A stretch of DNA of 64,000 nucleotides from Chryseobacterium shigense. GTDB lineage: Bacteria; Bacteroidota; Bacteroidia; Flavobacteriales; Weeksellaceae. The stretch is from contig NZ_FTNY01000004.1 of NCBI RefSeq assembly GCF_900156575.1, positions 558,001-622,000 of the forward strand, given 5' to 3'. Made by a program: the position numbers and the translations under genes. Within the stretch, counting starts at the first letter, position 1; each line of letters opens with the position of its first letter. The notes below the pieces were generated by a model. That model was not told the origin of the DNA, did not search any database, and saw only the letters and a list, made by a program, of their open reading frames with translations. Below are positions 45,137 through 55,284 of this stretch, piece after piece.

Positions 45137-45242
45137 AGATTTTAGATTTCAGATTTCAGATTTCAGACGAAATCATCATTCCAAATTCAAGGATTATAAA
45201 ATTCTTAGAGTGTCATAGTCTGACATCTTGTGTCTGACATCT
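45137..45242. repeat. Short tandem repeats in rpoB-rpoC spacer
   Basis: Three perfect copies of the 7-mer AGATTTC (45144-45164), plus partial copies on each side, and an 11-bp direct repeat GTCTGACATCT (45218-45228 and 45232-45242). They fill most of the spacer. Confidence 0.7.
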
Positions 45243-45248
45243 GATATC

Positions 45249-48200
45249 TTACTCTTCTAATCTTACGTCTAATCCAAGACCTTGTAACTCGTGAAGTAAT
45301 ACATTGAATGATTCCGGAATACCTGGTTCAGGCATCGATTCACCTTTTGCAATAGCTTCATAAGTTTTTGCTCTACCAATCACGTCATCAGACTTCACCG
45401 TTAAGATTTCTCTCAAGATGTTGGAAGCTCCAAATGCTTCAAGAGCCCAAACCTCCATCTCTCCGAATCTCTGACCTCCGAACTGAGCTTTACCTCCTAG
45501 CGGCTGCTGAGTAATCAATGAGTAAGGACCGATAGAACGTGCGTGCATCTTGTCATCAACCATGTGTCCCAGTTTCAGCATGTAGATAATCCCTACAGTA
45601 GCCGGCTGAGTAAATCTTTCTCCGGTACCCCCGTCATAAAGGTGAGTGTTACCGAATTTAGGAAGACCTGCTTTCTCTGTGTACTCCGTAATCTGATCAA
45701 GAGTTGCTCCATCAAAGATTGGTGTAGCGAACGTCATTCCTAATTTCTGACCAGCCCATCCAAGAACTGTTTCATAAATCTGACCGATGTTCATACGAGA
45801 AGGTACCCCTAGTGGATTCAATACGATATCTACTGGTGTTCCGTCTTCAAGGAATGGCATATCTTCTTCACGAACGATTCTTGAAACGATACCTTTGTTA
45901 CCGTGACGTCCTGCCATTTTATCTCCTACATTCAACTTACGTTTCTTAGCGATATATACTTTAGCCAACTTCATGATTCCAGCTGGAAGCTCATCTCCGA
46001 TAGAAATTGCGAATTTCTCACGGTTTTTAACTCCCTGGATATCGTTGAACTTGATTTTATAGTTGTGAATTAATTGTTTAACCAATTCATTCTTATCGTT
46101 ATCTACCGTCCAGTCTGCACCGCTTACGTTAACGTAATCTTCAACTGAAGTCAATAATTTGTGAGTGAATTTCACACCTTTACCGATGATTTCCTCATCA
46201 AGGTCGTTGGTAACTCCCTGAGAAGTTTTACCTCCTACCAGTGTATTTAATTTTTCAATTAAAGTGTTTCTTAACTCATCAAACTTAGCCTTGTAAGTGT
46301 TTTCAATTTCTTCAAGTTTAAGTTTTTCTTCAGTTCTCTTCTTTTTGTCTTTAATATTTCTGGAGAACAATTTTTTGTTGATCACAACCCCTCTTAATGA
46401 AGAGTCTGCTTTCAATGAAGCATCCTTTACATCACCAGCTTTGTCACCAAAGATGGCTCTAAGAAGTTTTTCTTCAGGAGTTGGGTCAGATTCACCTTTT
46501 GGAGTGATCTTACCGATCATAATGTCTCCAGGCTTCACTTCAGCACCAATTCTGATCATCCCGTTCTCGTCAAGATCTTTAGTCGCTTCTTCAGAAACGT
46601 TAGGAATATCTGCTGTTAATTCTTCCATCCCTAATTTGGTATCACGAACTTCCAGAGAGTACTCGTCTACATGGATTGAAGTAAACCAGTCTTCACGTAC
46701 AACTTTTTCGTTGATTACGATGGCATCCTCAAAGTTGTATCCTTTCCAAGGCATGAAGGCTACTACCAAGTTTCTACCAAGCGCTAATTCTCCGTTTTCG
46801 GTAGCATAACCGTCGCAAAGTACCTGTCCTTTTTCCACTGTTTCACCTACTCTTACGTTTGGTCTAAGGGTAATGGTTGTACTCTGGTTGGTTTTTCTGA
46901 ACTTGGTTAATTTATATGTTTTCGTAGCGGACTCGAATTGTACTAAATCTTCGTCATCGCTTCTTTCATATTTAATGGTAATCTGATCAGCATCTACATA
47001 CTCAACAGTTCCTCTTCCTTCAGCATTGATCAAGATTCTTGAATCTTTAGCCACCTGCTGTTCCAGACCTGTACCCACGATTGGAGCTTGTGGCTTCAAT
47101 AGAGGAACGGCCTGACGCATCATGTTGGATCCCATCAATGCACGGTTCGCATCATCATGTTCCAGGAATGGAATCAATGAAGCTGAGATACCGGAGATCT
47201 GGTTTGGTGCAACGTCGATAAGGTTTACCTGAGAAGGCTCCACTACCGGATAGTCACCATCCAGTCTTGCAATAATTCTGTCTGTTAAGAATTCTCCACC
47301 ATCCGTTAATTCAACGTTGGCCTGAGCAATTACTTTATCTTCTTCATCTTCTGCATTCAGATAAATAGGATCAGCATTAAGATTTACTGTGCTGTTTTCT
47401 ACTTTTCTATATGGAGTTTCGATGAAACCTAAGCTGTTAATTTTAGCATAGATCCCCAGAGATGAAATCAAACCAATGTTTGGTCCTTCCGGAGTTTCAA
47501 TCGGACAAATTCTTCCGTAGTGGGTATGGTGAACGTCACGAACCTCGAAACCTGCTCTTTCTCTTGATAAACCACCAGGCCCTAGTGCAGAAAGTCTACG
47601 CTTGTGCGTGATCTCTGAAAGTGGGTTGGTCTGGTCCATGAACTGAGAAAGCTGGTTGGTACCGAAGAACGAGTTAATTACAGATGTTAAAGTTTTAGCA
47701 TTAACAAGATCAAGCGGAGTAAATATTTCGTTATCTCTAACGTTCATTCTTTCCTTGATCGTTCTTGCAATTCTTGAAAGACCTACACCGAACTGTCCTG
47801 CCAACTGCTCTCCAACGGTCTTGATTCTTCTGTTAGACAAGTGGTCAATATCATCAACCTCTGCTTTAGAGTTTACCAATTCGATCAAGTGTCTTACGAT
47901 GGCAATGATATCTTCTTTGGTAAGAACCTCAGTGGTTGTAGGGATATTAAGACCTAACTTTTTGTTTAGTCTGTAACGTCCTACTTCACCAAGTGAATAT
48001 CTTTGCTCAGAGAAGAATAATTTTTCAATGATTCCTCTTGCCGTTTCCTCATCGGGTGGATCTGCATTTCTTAACTGACGATAGATATACTCTACTGCTT
48101 CTTTTTCAGAGTTCGTAGGGTCTTTCTGTAATGTATTCTGGATGATAGAGAATTCATTGCTGTTTTCTTTGTGAATCAGGATAGATTTCACTCCAGCATC

Positions 48201-49070
48201 AAGAATAAGATCTAAATGTTCTTTTTCAAGAATAGTTTCTCTGTCCAGGATGATTTCATTTCTTTCAATAGAAACTACTTCTCCTGTATCTTCGTCTACG
48301 AAATCTTCGAACCAAGTGTTCAATACTCTCGCAGCCAATGTTCTTCCTTCTACTTTCTTAAGAGCCGCTTTAGAAACTTTCACTTCTTCAGCAAGGTCGA
48401 AGATCTGAAGGATATCCTTATCAGATTCATAACCGATCGCTCTTAGCAAGGTAGTTAATGGTAATTTTTTCTTACGGTCGATATACGCGTACATTACGCT
48501 GTTGATATCGGTTGTAAATTCCATCCAAGATCCTTTGAAAGGGATAATTCTTGAATAGTACAGTTTAGTTCCGTTAGCGTGGTACGTTTGTCCGAAGAAT
48601 ACACCAGGTGAACGGTGAAGCTGCGTAACGATAACTCTCTCAGCACCATTGATGATGAAAGATCCACTAGGCGTCATATAAGGAACCGGGCCTAAATACA
48701 CATCCTGAACCACCGTTTGGAAATCTTCGTGCTCAGGGTCTGTACAATACAATTTAAGTCTTGCTTTAAGAGGAACTGAATACGTCAATCCTCTTTCCAC
48801 ACACTCGTTAATTGAATAACGTGGAGAATCTACCAGATAATCAAGGAATTCCAATACAAACTGATTTCTGGAATCGGTAATTGGGAAGTTTTCCTGGAAG
48901 GTTCTGTATAAACCTTCGTCTGTTCTGTCTTCTGGAAGGGTATCAAGCTGGAAAAAATCTCTGAAAGACTCTAACTGGATATCCAGGAAGTCAGGAGTGA
49001 TAATTTTTCCTTTCGCTGATGAGAAGTTAATTCTCTGATTCCCCCTTGTAGTTGCTGTTGTTTTACTCAT
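45249..49070 (-). CDS. rpoB: RNA polymerase subunit beta
   Basis: The 1273-aa subunit starts [20 protein letters not shown] and is collinear with Bacteroidota RpoB. Landmarks include the rifampicin pocket [20 protein letters not shown] and [20 protein letters not shown], then [50 protein letters not shown], and the clamp-end [20 protein letters not shown]. The pocket residues visible are the common susceptible type (S/Q/F/M/D/H/R/L). Unusually, it is not directly behind rplL but separated from it by three genes and has its own leader. Confidence 0.99.
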   Translation of the reverse strand: MSKTTATTRGNQRINFSSAKGKIITPDFLDIQLESFRDFFQLDTLPEDRTDEGLYRTFQENFPITDSRNQFVLEFLDYLVDSPRYSINECVERGLTYSVPLKARLKLYCTDPEHEDFQTVVQDVYLGPVPYMTPSGSFIINGAERVIVTQLHRSPGVFFGQTYHANGTKLYYSRIIPFKGSWMEFTTDINSVMYAYIDRKKKLPLTTLLRAIGYESDKDILQIFDLAEEVKVSKAALKKVEGRTLAARVLNTWFEDFVDEDTGEVVSIERNEIILDRETILEKEHLDLILDAGVKSILIHKENSNEFSIIQNTLQKDPTNSEKEAVEYIYRQLRNADPPDEETARGIIEKLFFSEQRYSLGEVGRYRLNKKLGLNIPTTTEVLTKEDIIAIVRHLIELVNSKAEVDDIDHLSNRRIKTVGEQLAGQFGVGLSRIARTIKERMNVRDNEIFTPLDLVNAKTLTSVINSFFGTNQLSQFMDQTNPLSEITHKRRLSALGPGGLSRERAGFEVRDVHHTHYGRICPIETPEGPNIGLISSLGIYAKINSLGFIETPYRKVENSTVNLNADPIYLNAEDEEDKVIAQANVELTDGGEFLTDRIIARLDGDYPVVEPSQVNLIDVAPNQISGISASLIPFLEHDDANRALMGSNMMRQAVPLLKPQAPIVGTGLEQQVAKDSRILINAEGRGTVEYVDADQITIKYERSDDEDLVQFESATKTYKLTKFRKTNQSTTITLRPNVRVGETVEKGQVLCDGYATENGELALGRNLVVAFMPWKGYNFEDAIVINEKVVREDWFTSIHVDEYSLEVRDTKLGMEELTADIPNVSEEATKDLDENGMIRIGAEVKPGDIMIGKITPKGESDPTPEEKLLRAIFGDKAGDVKDASLKADSSLRGVVINKKLFSRNIKDKKKRTEEKLKLEEIENTYKAKFDELRNTLIEKLNTLVGGKTSQGVTNDLDEEIIGKGVKFTHKLLTSVEDYVNVSGADWTVDNDKNELVKQLIHNYKIKFNDIQGVKNREKFAISIGDELPAGIMKLAKVYIAKKRKLNVGDKMAGRHGNKGIVSRIVREEDMPFLEDGTPVDIVLNPLGVPSRMNIGQIYETVLGWAGQKLGMTFATPIFDGATLDQITEYTEKAGLPKFGNTHLYDGGTGERFTQPATVGIIYMLKLGHMVDDKMHARSIGPYSLITQQPLGGKAQFGGQRFGEMEVWALEAFGASNILREILTVKSDDVIGRAKTYEAIAKGESMPEPGIPESFNVLLHELQGLGLDVRLEE

Positions 49071-49402
49071 AAAACTTTTAAGAAAGGGTTAAAAAATATT
49101 TTGATTCATTAAAAAATATCAGAAGAAGGCAAAAAGAGAAAAGATAAATGAGAAAGAATAAGTGAGAAAATTTTGGCGCAATTATCAGTCTTTATTCTTT
49201 GTTCTTTATTCTAAAAAATCTTTGATCTAGCTTCTAACTGCAACGCTGGTATATCTTTTCACAGCGTAATGCAAAATATTCTTATTAACTTTTGAGGCTG
49301 AATAGCCGCTATACCTATACACAAGAAACCTCTTTCACCATTTGTATGAAAGAGCTGATTTACAATATTTTATAGGTTTATGTACAATTATTCGCGCCAA
49401 AA
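49071..49402 (-). other. Long structured leader of rpoB
   Basis: No gene was found in the 460 bp between rpoB and the T9SS gene. If transcription starts near 49402, the rpoB mRNA has a leader of about 330 nt. It contains an 8-bp hairpin CTCTTTCA/TGAAAGAG (49330-49337, 49347-49354) and a long-range imperfect inverted repeat: TTTTGGCGCAATTAT near 49174 and ATTATTCGCGCCAAAA near 49388. No known riboswitch or ribosomal-protein leader is recognised. Confidence 0.45.
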
Positions 49403-49408
49403 GAGGGA

Positions 49409-49439
49409 CAAAATTACAAAAATTTCCACACATAGACAA
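49409..49439 (-). promoter_or_regulatory. Candidate rpoB promoter
   Basis: On the minus strand TTG (49437-49439) and TAATTTTG (49409-49416), 20 nt apart, match the flavobacterial -33/-7 consensus. Confidence 0.55.
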
Positions 49440-49478
49440 ATAAAACCTCTCATTTTGAGATTGTTAAACTATTTAAAC

Positions 49479-49509
49479 AAAAAAATGGCCGCCTATAAGG
49501 GCGACCATT
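49479..49509 (-). terminator. Terminator of the T9SS protein gene
   Basis: AATGGTCGCC / GGCGGCCATT on the minus strand (one mismatch, 49484-49509) followed by TTTTTTG. It separates this gene from rpoB. Confidence 0.7.
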
Positions 49510-49530
49510 GATTTTATAGTATCTGAAAAA

Positions 49531-52128
49531 TTATTTTACAATAATCTTATAAGATTTCACTGTTGACTTAGTTTCTACTTTCACAACATAGATCCCTGCC
49601 GGCAGTGAAGCCGTGTTAATTTCAGTATTACCCGAGAATTTATCAGATCTGATCAGCTGCCCCTGAGCAGAGAATACGCTGTAAGTACCCGCTTCTTCAG
49701 ACTTCACATTAAGGTTTTCCCCTGATTTTACAGGATTAGGATATACTTTGATATCATTAGCCTTTTCAGTAAGATCAGAATCAACGATTGCTTTAGCTGA
49801 TGCCTGACCACTTTTCAACAGAGACGCATAAGGTGAAAGTGGAGAATTCGGTGCTCCTCTTCTCACAAGATCTGTATCTACTACAGCCTGAATACCATCT
49901 TTATCAAGATCATTAATTCTGGAAATAAATCCTACTCCGAAATCATCAAGATTATCTTTACCAATAGCATAAAGATCATAATCAGCTCCATTTGAATTTA
50001 AATCAATAAAATCAGGCTTATCATCACCATCTGTATTTTTAAGAGGGTATCTTAATATTCCTGAATCCGGAGACGTTTCCAAGATATCGGCAATACCGTT
50101 ATTTCCTACCGCAATATTGCCATCTATAATACCGTTACGGTCTGTATCAATCTGACTGATCACTGATGCAGGAATACCAGATTCAAATAAATCTAAAATA
50201 CCATCATTATCAGAATCTAAATCCAGATATGCAGAAATTCCATCTCCCAGGACTTGTACAGGTCCGAAAACTCCTTCTGTATCATCATCTTCAAATTTTC
50301 CATTCTCATCAAGATCTTCCAGAGCATCCGGAATTCCATCATTGTCAGAATCAAGATCACAAGCATCTTTAATACCATCACCATCTGTATCTAATGTAGG
50401 AGATTTATCGTTCACAGCAGTACATCCTTCTGCACAATCCGGAATACCGTTTCCATTGAGGTCAATGCTGTCATTACCATTTGAACATTGATCAAAACAG
50501 TTGGGAACTCCATCATTATCATCATCTCTGCTTGCAAATGCATTAAAAATATAGTAATTCTGTGGAATACGTACTCCTGTACCGCTATAGAAAGTAACCT
50601 TGATACGGTTGAAAGGTTTTGTCGCCTTACCTCCCACATAAAATTTGTTAGAATCTGTAGTAAAGAAATTACCACTGATCAAGCTTCCTGTACTTGTAAA
50701 AACATCCGTTACGGTATTGTTATTATAAAACGTCACTGAGATATTCTCAAGTACACTTACTCCAATCAGGTTCGCTGCTTTTTCCAAAGTGAATCCTGCA
50801 TAGGTATTGGCAGGAAGTACAGTATTAGTCCCTACGGTGACATAAGAAGAGAAAAGACTCAGGAATGAAGCTACAGGAAGAGTAGCAGTAGCATAATTAG
50901 AGGTATTGGTATCTACAATAGCTGACGGGTTTGTCATTTTTGCTAAAATAAGACCAAGGAACCCTGGGCCTGAAGTCCAGCTAGTTCCCGTTACCAAGTT
51001 ACCGGTAATGGCAGAACCGCTTGTCTGAATTTTATCATTACAGTCACAAGATGCAGGCTCTTCAAATGCATAGTATACTTTTAGAGTTCCCAGATTAACT
51101 CCTAAGGTTTGTGTCACTTTTAAACGCACTTCATTAAAAGGCTTGGAAGAGGTAAGGGTAACCTTTTGCTTCCCTGAACCAAAACCTAATACTTTAATAT
51201 TGATTAATCCTCCTCCATCTAACAATGTTCTTGAGTCCTGTAACTGACCATATAAATAAGTTTCTATGGTAATATTTTTCAGGAATTCTGCACTTATAAG
51301 CTTTCCTTCATCACTAGGAGAGATGACAAAACCAGCTTTGTTTCCTGCAGGATATACCTGATTTTTATCTAAAACGCCCACTGAATAAGAGCCAAGAAGC
51401 CCAACAGGCAGCACAATAGATCCATAAGAGTTTTTATCTCCATCTCCTATTCTTTCTCTGTTTTGAACAAAAGAAAGCGGGGCTATGAAGCTACTGCTTC
51501 CCGACACATTTCCATCCACACCGCTTCCCGCAATGATGTCATCACAAATTCCATTATTATCAACAGGAACTTTAGCCGGATCAAATGCGAACGCATAATA
51601 GACATTCATTGCACTGAAGACAGACAGAACATTGGTCTGATACAACCTTACTTCATTGAATTCTTTTGTTGTTTTTAAATGTAGAAAAATTCTGTTTTTA
51701 CTTCCTCCAAATGCAGGTACAGATAATAAGGTACTGCTGGTTGTTGTCTCCTGAAGCACACCATTTTTATAGGTACTGATTCTTAGTGAACTCAACAGGT
51801 CTACTGTAATAAAGCTTGTTCCAAGATCCACATTAAATCCTGTGATGTATCCTGCCGGATAAGTGGTGTTTGTATTTTTTACTGAAATACCATTTCCACT
51901 CAACAGGGAAGCAAAATTCCCCATGCTTACGCTGTTATCAAGGTTTGCATCCACAACAGGATTCATGCTCCCACTGTAACAAGCCAGACAGATTCCTGAA
52001 TTGTTAACGGGCTTTGCTTCTACCCCCATTCCCCGAATAGGTTCATAGCCCTTTTGCGCAAATGCTGATGCTGATATGAGCAACACCAGAAATACTGACG
52101 CTAATTTTTCGAATAATTTTTTTGTCAT
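49531..52128 (-). CDS. Large surface protein: three beta repeats, TSP3 calcium repeats, T9SS domain
   Basis: The 865-aa protein has a signal peptide (1-24). Three related units of about 160 residues follow (about 45-180, 195-360, 365-545), each ending alike: KEFNEVRLYQ...VYYAFAF, KPFNEVRLKVT...VYYAFEE, KPFNRIKVTF...YYIFNAF. Residues 550-770 are thrombospondin type 3-like calcium repeats (DDDNDGVPNCFDQC, DLDSDNDGIPDALEDLD, DLDSDNDGILDLFE). The last 75 residues form a T9SS sorting domain (VYPNPVKSGENLNV, then LPAGIYVVKV). It is a likely calcium-stabilised adhesin. It stands in the ribosomal/RNA polymerase gene cluster between rplL and rpoB. Confidence 0.88.
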   Translation of the reverse strand: MTKKLFEKLASVFLVLLISASAFAQKGYEPIRGMGVEAKPVNNSGICLACYSGSMNPVVDANLDNSVSMGNFASLLSGNGISVKNTNTTYPAGYITGFNVDLGTSFITVDLLSSLRISTYKNGVLQETTTSSTLLSVPAFGGSKNRIFLHLKTTKEFNEVRLYQTNVLSVFSAMNVYYAFAFDPAKVPVDNNGICDDIIAGSGVDGNVSGSSSFIAPLSFVQNRERIGDGDKNSYGSIVLPVGLLGSYSVGVLDKNQVYPAGNKAGFVISPSDEGKLISAEFLKNITIETYLYGQLQDSRTLLDGGGLINIKVLGFGSGKQKVTLTSSKPFNEVRLKVTQTLGVNLGTLKVYYAFEEPASCDCNDKIQTSGSAITGNLVTGTSWTSGPGFLGLILAKMTNPSAIVDTNTSNYATATLPVASFLSLFSSYVTVGTNTVLPANTYAGFTLEKAANLIGVSVLENISVTFYNNNTVTDVFTSTGSLISGNFFTTDSNKFYVGGKATKPFNRIKVTFYSGTGVRIPQNYYIFNAFASRDDDNDGVPNCFDQCSNGNDSIDLNGNGIPDCAEGCTAVNDKSPTLDTDGDGIKDACDLDSDNDGIPDALEDLDENGKFEDDDTEGVFGPVQVLGDGISAYLDLDSDNDGILDLFESGIPASVISQIDTDRNGIIDGNIAVGNNGIADILETSPDSGILRYPLKNTDGDDKPDFIDLNSNGADYDLYAIGKDNLDDFGVGFISRINDLDKDGIQAVVDTDLVRRGAPNSPLSPYASLLKSGQASAKAIVDSDLTEKANDIKVYPNPVKSGENLNVKSEEAGTYSVFSAQGQLIRSDKFSGNTEINTASLPAGIYVVKVETKSTVKSYKIIVK

Positions 52129-52166
52129 TTCTTGTTTTATTTTTTGTTAAGGTTTGTGTTTATTGA

Positions 52167-53342
52167 TTATAGATTTTGCCATCCGTACACAGCATTACCA
52201 GTCTGTCTACAACCGATAAAAGTACCACTGGTTACTCCCAGTGTAGTGGTCACTTCATAAAGTATTGATCCTGCATTACTTGAATCGCACGTTGGTCTTG
52301 CAGCAGAAGCTTTTATCTGAAGAGCCTTACTTATTTCAAGATCTGCATAATTGGTTGAGCTAGGCGTGACATTGATCCCAACATCTGTAATCACTGTTCC
52401 TACATTCCCTTGTCCTGAAAATACGTGAGAAGTATTGGCGTAGGTTGATTGGGCAGCCACTGAGGTACCGTTAATTCCAATGGCAACAGAACCTGTCCCA
52501 CTTACCGTATTATTGCTTCCAAAAGCAAAATTATTTAAGGTCACATTATTGTTGGCACCAAATGCAAAACCACCATTTGAAGCATCATTGGAATAACCTA
52601 CCGCAACAGCTACGGAGTTTCCGGTTTTATTAAAACCTCCAAAAGCAAAATTATTCGAAGATACGGCTGAATTTCCTGCACCAAATACTTGTCCCCCTGC
52701 GGTGGCAGTATTTCCTGAACCTATTGCGATTCCGGGAAAATTAGCCGCTGAAGCCGTCGCGGTATTTCCTCTTCCAAGAGCTATATTATTTGAAGTGCTA
52801 TTGACCGTATTCGAACTTCCCCATGAAAGATTGGAAGCATTTTCACCGCCTCCTGAAAGTCCCCCTGCAGTATTAAGAACTGCATGAACTTTGTTAGCAC
52901 TGATCATAACAAGATCCGCAGATCCTTTAGGTCCCAGATAATTACCAGAAACCGGAGCAACTCCTAAAGTTTCCGCTGATGTAGAAATTTCACCTGCTGC
53001 ATTTCCTTTAACCTGCCATTCTGTCCCGGTCTGTTTTTGCCATACTGCTCCGTCGAAATAATAATAACCAGGGGCCGTGACACTGGCCGTCTGAGGATTG
53101 GAAGGAACAGTATCAATAACCGTTACGTAAACCAAAGCTCCAGTTTGAGCAGTAGTATAGGTTTTAGCACCCAACTGGCTCACTACAAGCCTGGGCGCAA
53201 TAATACCGTCTAATTTGCCTGTGTTTAAAGGAAACCCTACCACATCAAGGGTTGCCTGTGGTTGATTTGTATTAATTCCCACTTGTGCGCTTACTCCAAA
53301 ATAGAGAGACATTGCTGCGATCGTAAATAATTTGTTTTTCAT
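52167..53342 (-). CDS. Secreted YadA-head-like adhesin domain protein
   Basis: The 391-aa protein has a signal peptide (1-19) and then the QVGINTNQPQATLDVVG module. Residues about 165-300 are a run of 14-16-residue units of the form (I/V/F)A(L/I/F)G..N(T/N)A: NNIALGRGNTATA, GIAIGSGNTATAGG, NFAFGGFNKTG, GFAFGANNNVTLN, SVAIGINGTSVA. This is the left-handed beta-roll of trimeric autotransporter heads. No membrane anchor and no T9SS domain is present, so attachment to the cell is unexplained. It lies 38 bp upstream of the 865-aa surface protein on the same strand and may be cotranscribed with it. Confidence 0.75.
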   Translation of the reverse strand: MKNKLFTIAAMSLYFGVSAQVGINTNQPQATLDVVGFPLNTGKLDGIIAPRLVVSQLGAKTYTTAQTGALVYVTVIDTVPSNPQTASVTAPGYYYFDGAVWQKQTGTEWQVKGNAAGEISTSAETLGVAPVSGNYLGPKGSADLVMISANKVHAVLNTAGGLSGGGENASNLSWGSSNTVNSTSNNIALGRGNTATASAANFPGIAIGSGNTATAGGQVFGAGNSAVSSNNFAFGGFNKTGNSVAVAVGYSNDASNGGFAFGANNNVTLNNFAFGSNNTVSGTGSVAIGINGTSVAAQSTYANTSHVFSGQGNVGTVITDVGINVTPSSTNYADLEISKALQIKASAARPTCDSSNAGSILYEVTTTLGVTSGTFIGCRQTGNAVYGWQNL

Positions 53343-53482
53343 TTTTAGTGAATTTTGTCTTTTTGTGTGTTTTATTTTTTTATGTATAAGTACAGAGATC
53401 CTTTCACACCTGTATAAGAAGGAGAAAATTTGGGGTTTTCCGGTTAAAGAGAATAAATGGGATATTGGTCTACAGGGTATGC

Positions 53483-53989
53483 TTAAGATAATTTGTCAGG
53501 AAACTCAATGATATTATTAAAGCCTCTTGTACTTTTAGAATCTATAGCAGGATTCTTGTTGGTTTTTTGGTATTCTGCAATTAGTACACCAGTCAATAAA
53601 GGGGTTAAGTATGTAGGATACAACTGATCTGATTCTATAAAGGAGACGATCCTTTCGTGAGAATAATGAAGTGCAGCAAAATGACTGGATGTGAAATTAG
53701 CCGCTTCATAAAGATGCTCATTTTCAAAGGTCAACACATTTTTGTGCCATTCCCTACTAGTGCTTGGTTCTGATAAAAAATAATTAATTACAGGTTGACC
53801 ATATCCAGAATGTTCTTCAGAGCTGCTTGCCATGTATCGGGAATCACTTATTCCTGAATAACATTTTTGGACAGTATAGTTCCGTACTGTTGAAGATGTA
53901 ATATTAAGGTTTCCAACCTGCAATACAGCCAGCATACTGATACAATATGCTACAGCAGAGCCGTAGAAAATAAAGTAACTTCGTTTCAA
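53483..53989 (-). CDS. Hypothetical exported protein
   Basis: I chose a TTG at 53989 (MKRSYFIFYGSAVAYCISML), giving 168 aa with a plausible signal peptide; a TTG at 54040 would lie upstream of the -7 box at 54012-54019. The mature part has several His and Tyr (FAALHYSHERIVSFI) and no recognised family. It is read in the same direction as the two surface-protein genes below it, 140 bp away, and may belong to their unit. Confidence 0.5.
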   Translation of the reverse strand: MKRSYFIFYGSAVAYCISMLAVLQVGNLNITSSTVRNYTVQKCYSGISDSRYMASSSEEHSGYGQPVINYFLSEPSTSREWHKNVLTFENEHLYEAANFTSSHFAALHYSHERIVSFIESDQLYPTYLTPLLTGVLIAEYQKTNKNPAIDSKSTRGFNNIIEFPDKLS

Positions 53990-54011
53990 ATTGTGTGTGT
54001 TTTTTTCGATA

Positions 54012-54019
54012 CAAATATA
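54012..54019 (-). promoter_or_regulatory. Candidate -7 box for exported-protein gene
   Basis: TATATTTG on the minus strand, 22 bases before the TTG start at 53989. Confidence 0.4.
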
Positions 54020-54206
54020 GTTATTTTTCAAATAAAACAATATTTTAATGTAAAATATTTATTTAAATAAACTATTTAACAAATAATAAACATTAAAAAA
54101 TATCAATAAGTATAAAATTAACAATTATAATCAAATATGAAACTGTATTTACCACCCATATTTAAATACGATTGTGAAATATTTCCATATCCACAATATA
54201 ACACAA

Positions 54207-54238
54207 CAAAAAAGCCCGGACATTACTGTCCGGGCTTC
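54207..54238 (-). terminator. Terminator after rplL
   Basis: AAGCCCGGACA / TGTCCGGGCTT (54212-54237) with a 4-nt loop, followed on the minus strand by TTTTTTGTT. It ends the rplKAJL unit before the inserted surface-protein genes. Confidence 0.9.
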
Positions 54239-54258
54239 TTATTTTATAGTAAATTGAA

Positions 54259-54624
54259 TTATTTCAATTCTACTTCAGCACCAGCTTCTTCTAATTGCTT
54301 CTTAAGAGCTTCAGCTTCGTCTTTAGAGATTCCTTGCTTAATTGCAGCAGGAGCTCCGTCTACGATATCTTTAGCTTCTTTAAGACCAGCACCAGTTAAA
54401 TCTTTTACCAATTTAACGATAGCTAATTTAGAAGCACCTGCAGACTTAAGAATTACGTCGAATTCAGTCTTTTCTTCAGCAGCTTCTCCACCACCTGCAG
54501 CAACTACTACAGCAGCAGCAGCTGGCTCAATTCCGTACTCATCCTTAAGGATAGTAGCCAATTCGTTTACGTCTTTTACAGTAAGGTTTACTAGCGTTTC
54601 AGCTAAATTTTTTAAATCTGACAT
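54259..54624 (-). CDS. rplL: 50S ribosomal protein L7/L12
   Basis: The 121-aa stalk protein has an N-terminal dimerisation helix pair ([20 protein letters not shown]), an Ala-rich hinge ([19 protein letters not shown]), and the globular C-terminal domain ([20 protein letters not shown], then LGLKEAKD-like [20 protein letters not shown]). It recruits translational GTPases. It is the last gene of the rplK-rplA-rplJ-rplL unit. Confidence 0.98.
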   Translation of the reverse strand: MSDLKNLAETLVNLTVKDVNELATILKDEYGIEPAAAAVVVAAGGGEAAEEKTEFDVILKSAGASKLAIVKLVKDLTGAGLKEAKDIVDGAPAAIKQGISKDEAEALKKQLEEAGAEVELK

Positions 54625-54670
54625 TGTTGTAATGTTTTTGTTGATTATTTATTTAATTTTTTGAGAGTAA

Positions 54671-55267
54671 TTATTCAGCACTTGGAGTTTCTTCCGTGCT
54701 TTCTGCAGCAGGAGCTTCTGGAGCCGCCTCAGCAGGAGTTTCTTCTACAGCAGGTGCAGCAGCTTCTTCCGCTTTAGCTTCTACTGTTTCAGATTTGTTT
54801 TGAAGAGCAGAAACAACTCTTTGAATTGGAGATTGAAGTAATCCGATGATTTCTCCGATCATTTCTTCTCTAGACTTGATGTTGGCAAGTGCAGATAAGT
54901 TTTCGTCTCCAACGTAGAAAGTTTCCTGAAGGTAAGCAGACTTTAAAGCTGGCTTATCTTCTTTCTTTCTGAACCCTTGAATTAATTTTGCAGGAGCGTT
55001 TGCCGTATCAGAAATCATCAATGCTGAATTTCCTTTGAACGTTTCAAACATTTCAGAGTAATCTACTCCTTCCATTTGCTCCATTGCTTTTTGTAAAAGT
55101 GTATTTTTCACTACTTTTACTTTGATATTCTGCTTGAAAGCCTGTCTTCTGAAATCAGAAGATTTAGCAGCGTTCAAACCGTCTAGATCTGCTACATAAA
55201 CTACTTTCGCATCCTGAAGCAAGTCTTTGATCTCTTGTATTGCTACAACTTTTTGGTCTTTTGTCAT
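54671..55267 (-). CDS. rplJ: 50S ribosomal protein L10 with acidic tail
   Basis: The first 155 residues are ordinary L10 (MTKDQKVVAIQEIKDLLQDA, then VVKNTLLQKAM and the L7/L12-binding C-terminal helix). The last 40 residues are an Ala/Glu/Pro tail (EAKAEEAAAPAVEETPAEAA and on), making 198 aa against about 165-175 in many bacteria. L10 anchors L7/L12 dimers at the stalk base and can repress its own mRNA. rplL follows after 46 bp. Confidence 0.97.
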   Translation of the reverse strand: MTKDQKVVAIQEIKDLLQDAKVVYVADLDGLNAAKSSDFRRQAFKQNIKVKVVKNTLLQKAMEQMEGVDYSEMFETFKGNSALMISDTANAPAKLIQGFRKKEDKPALKSAYLQETFYVGDENLSALANIKSREEMIGEIIGLLQSPIQRVVSALQNKSETVEAKAEEAAAPAVEETPAEAAPEAPAAESTEETPSAE

Positions 55268-55284
55268 TGTCTTAAGGATTATTA

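Noticed and set aside
49174..49402. Inverted GCGCCAAAA repeats as ends of an insertion sequence
   Set aside because: They are imperfect, enclose only about 230 bp with no coding frame, and show no target duplication; a leader structure is more likely.
50166..50740. Regular repeats in the DNA suggesting a repeat array
   Set aside because: They are the codons of thrombospondin type 3-like DxDxDGxxD units, not a DNA repeat or CRISPR array.
54137..54664. Ala/Ser-rich plus-strand frame opposite rplL
   Set aside because: It mirrors rplL codons on the other strand and contains the rplL terminator.
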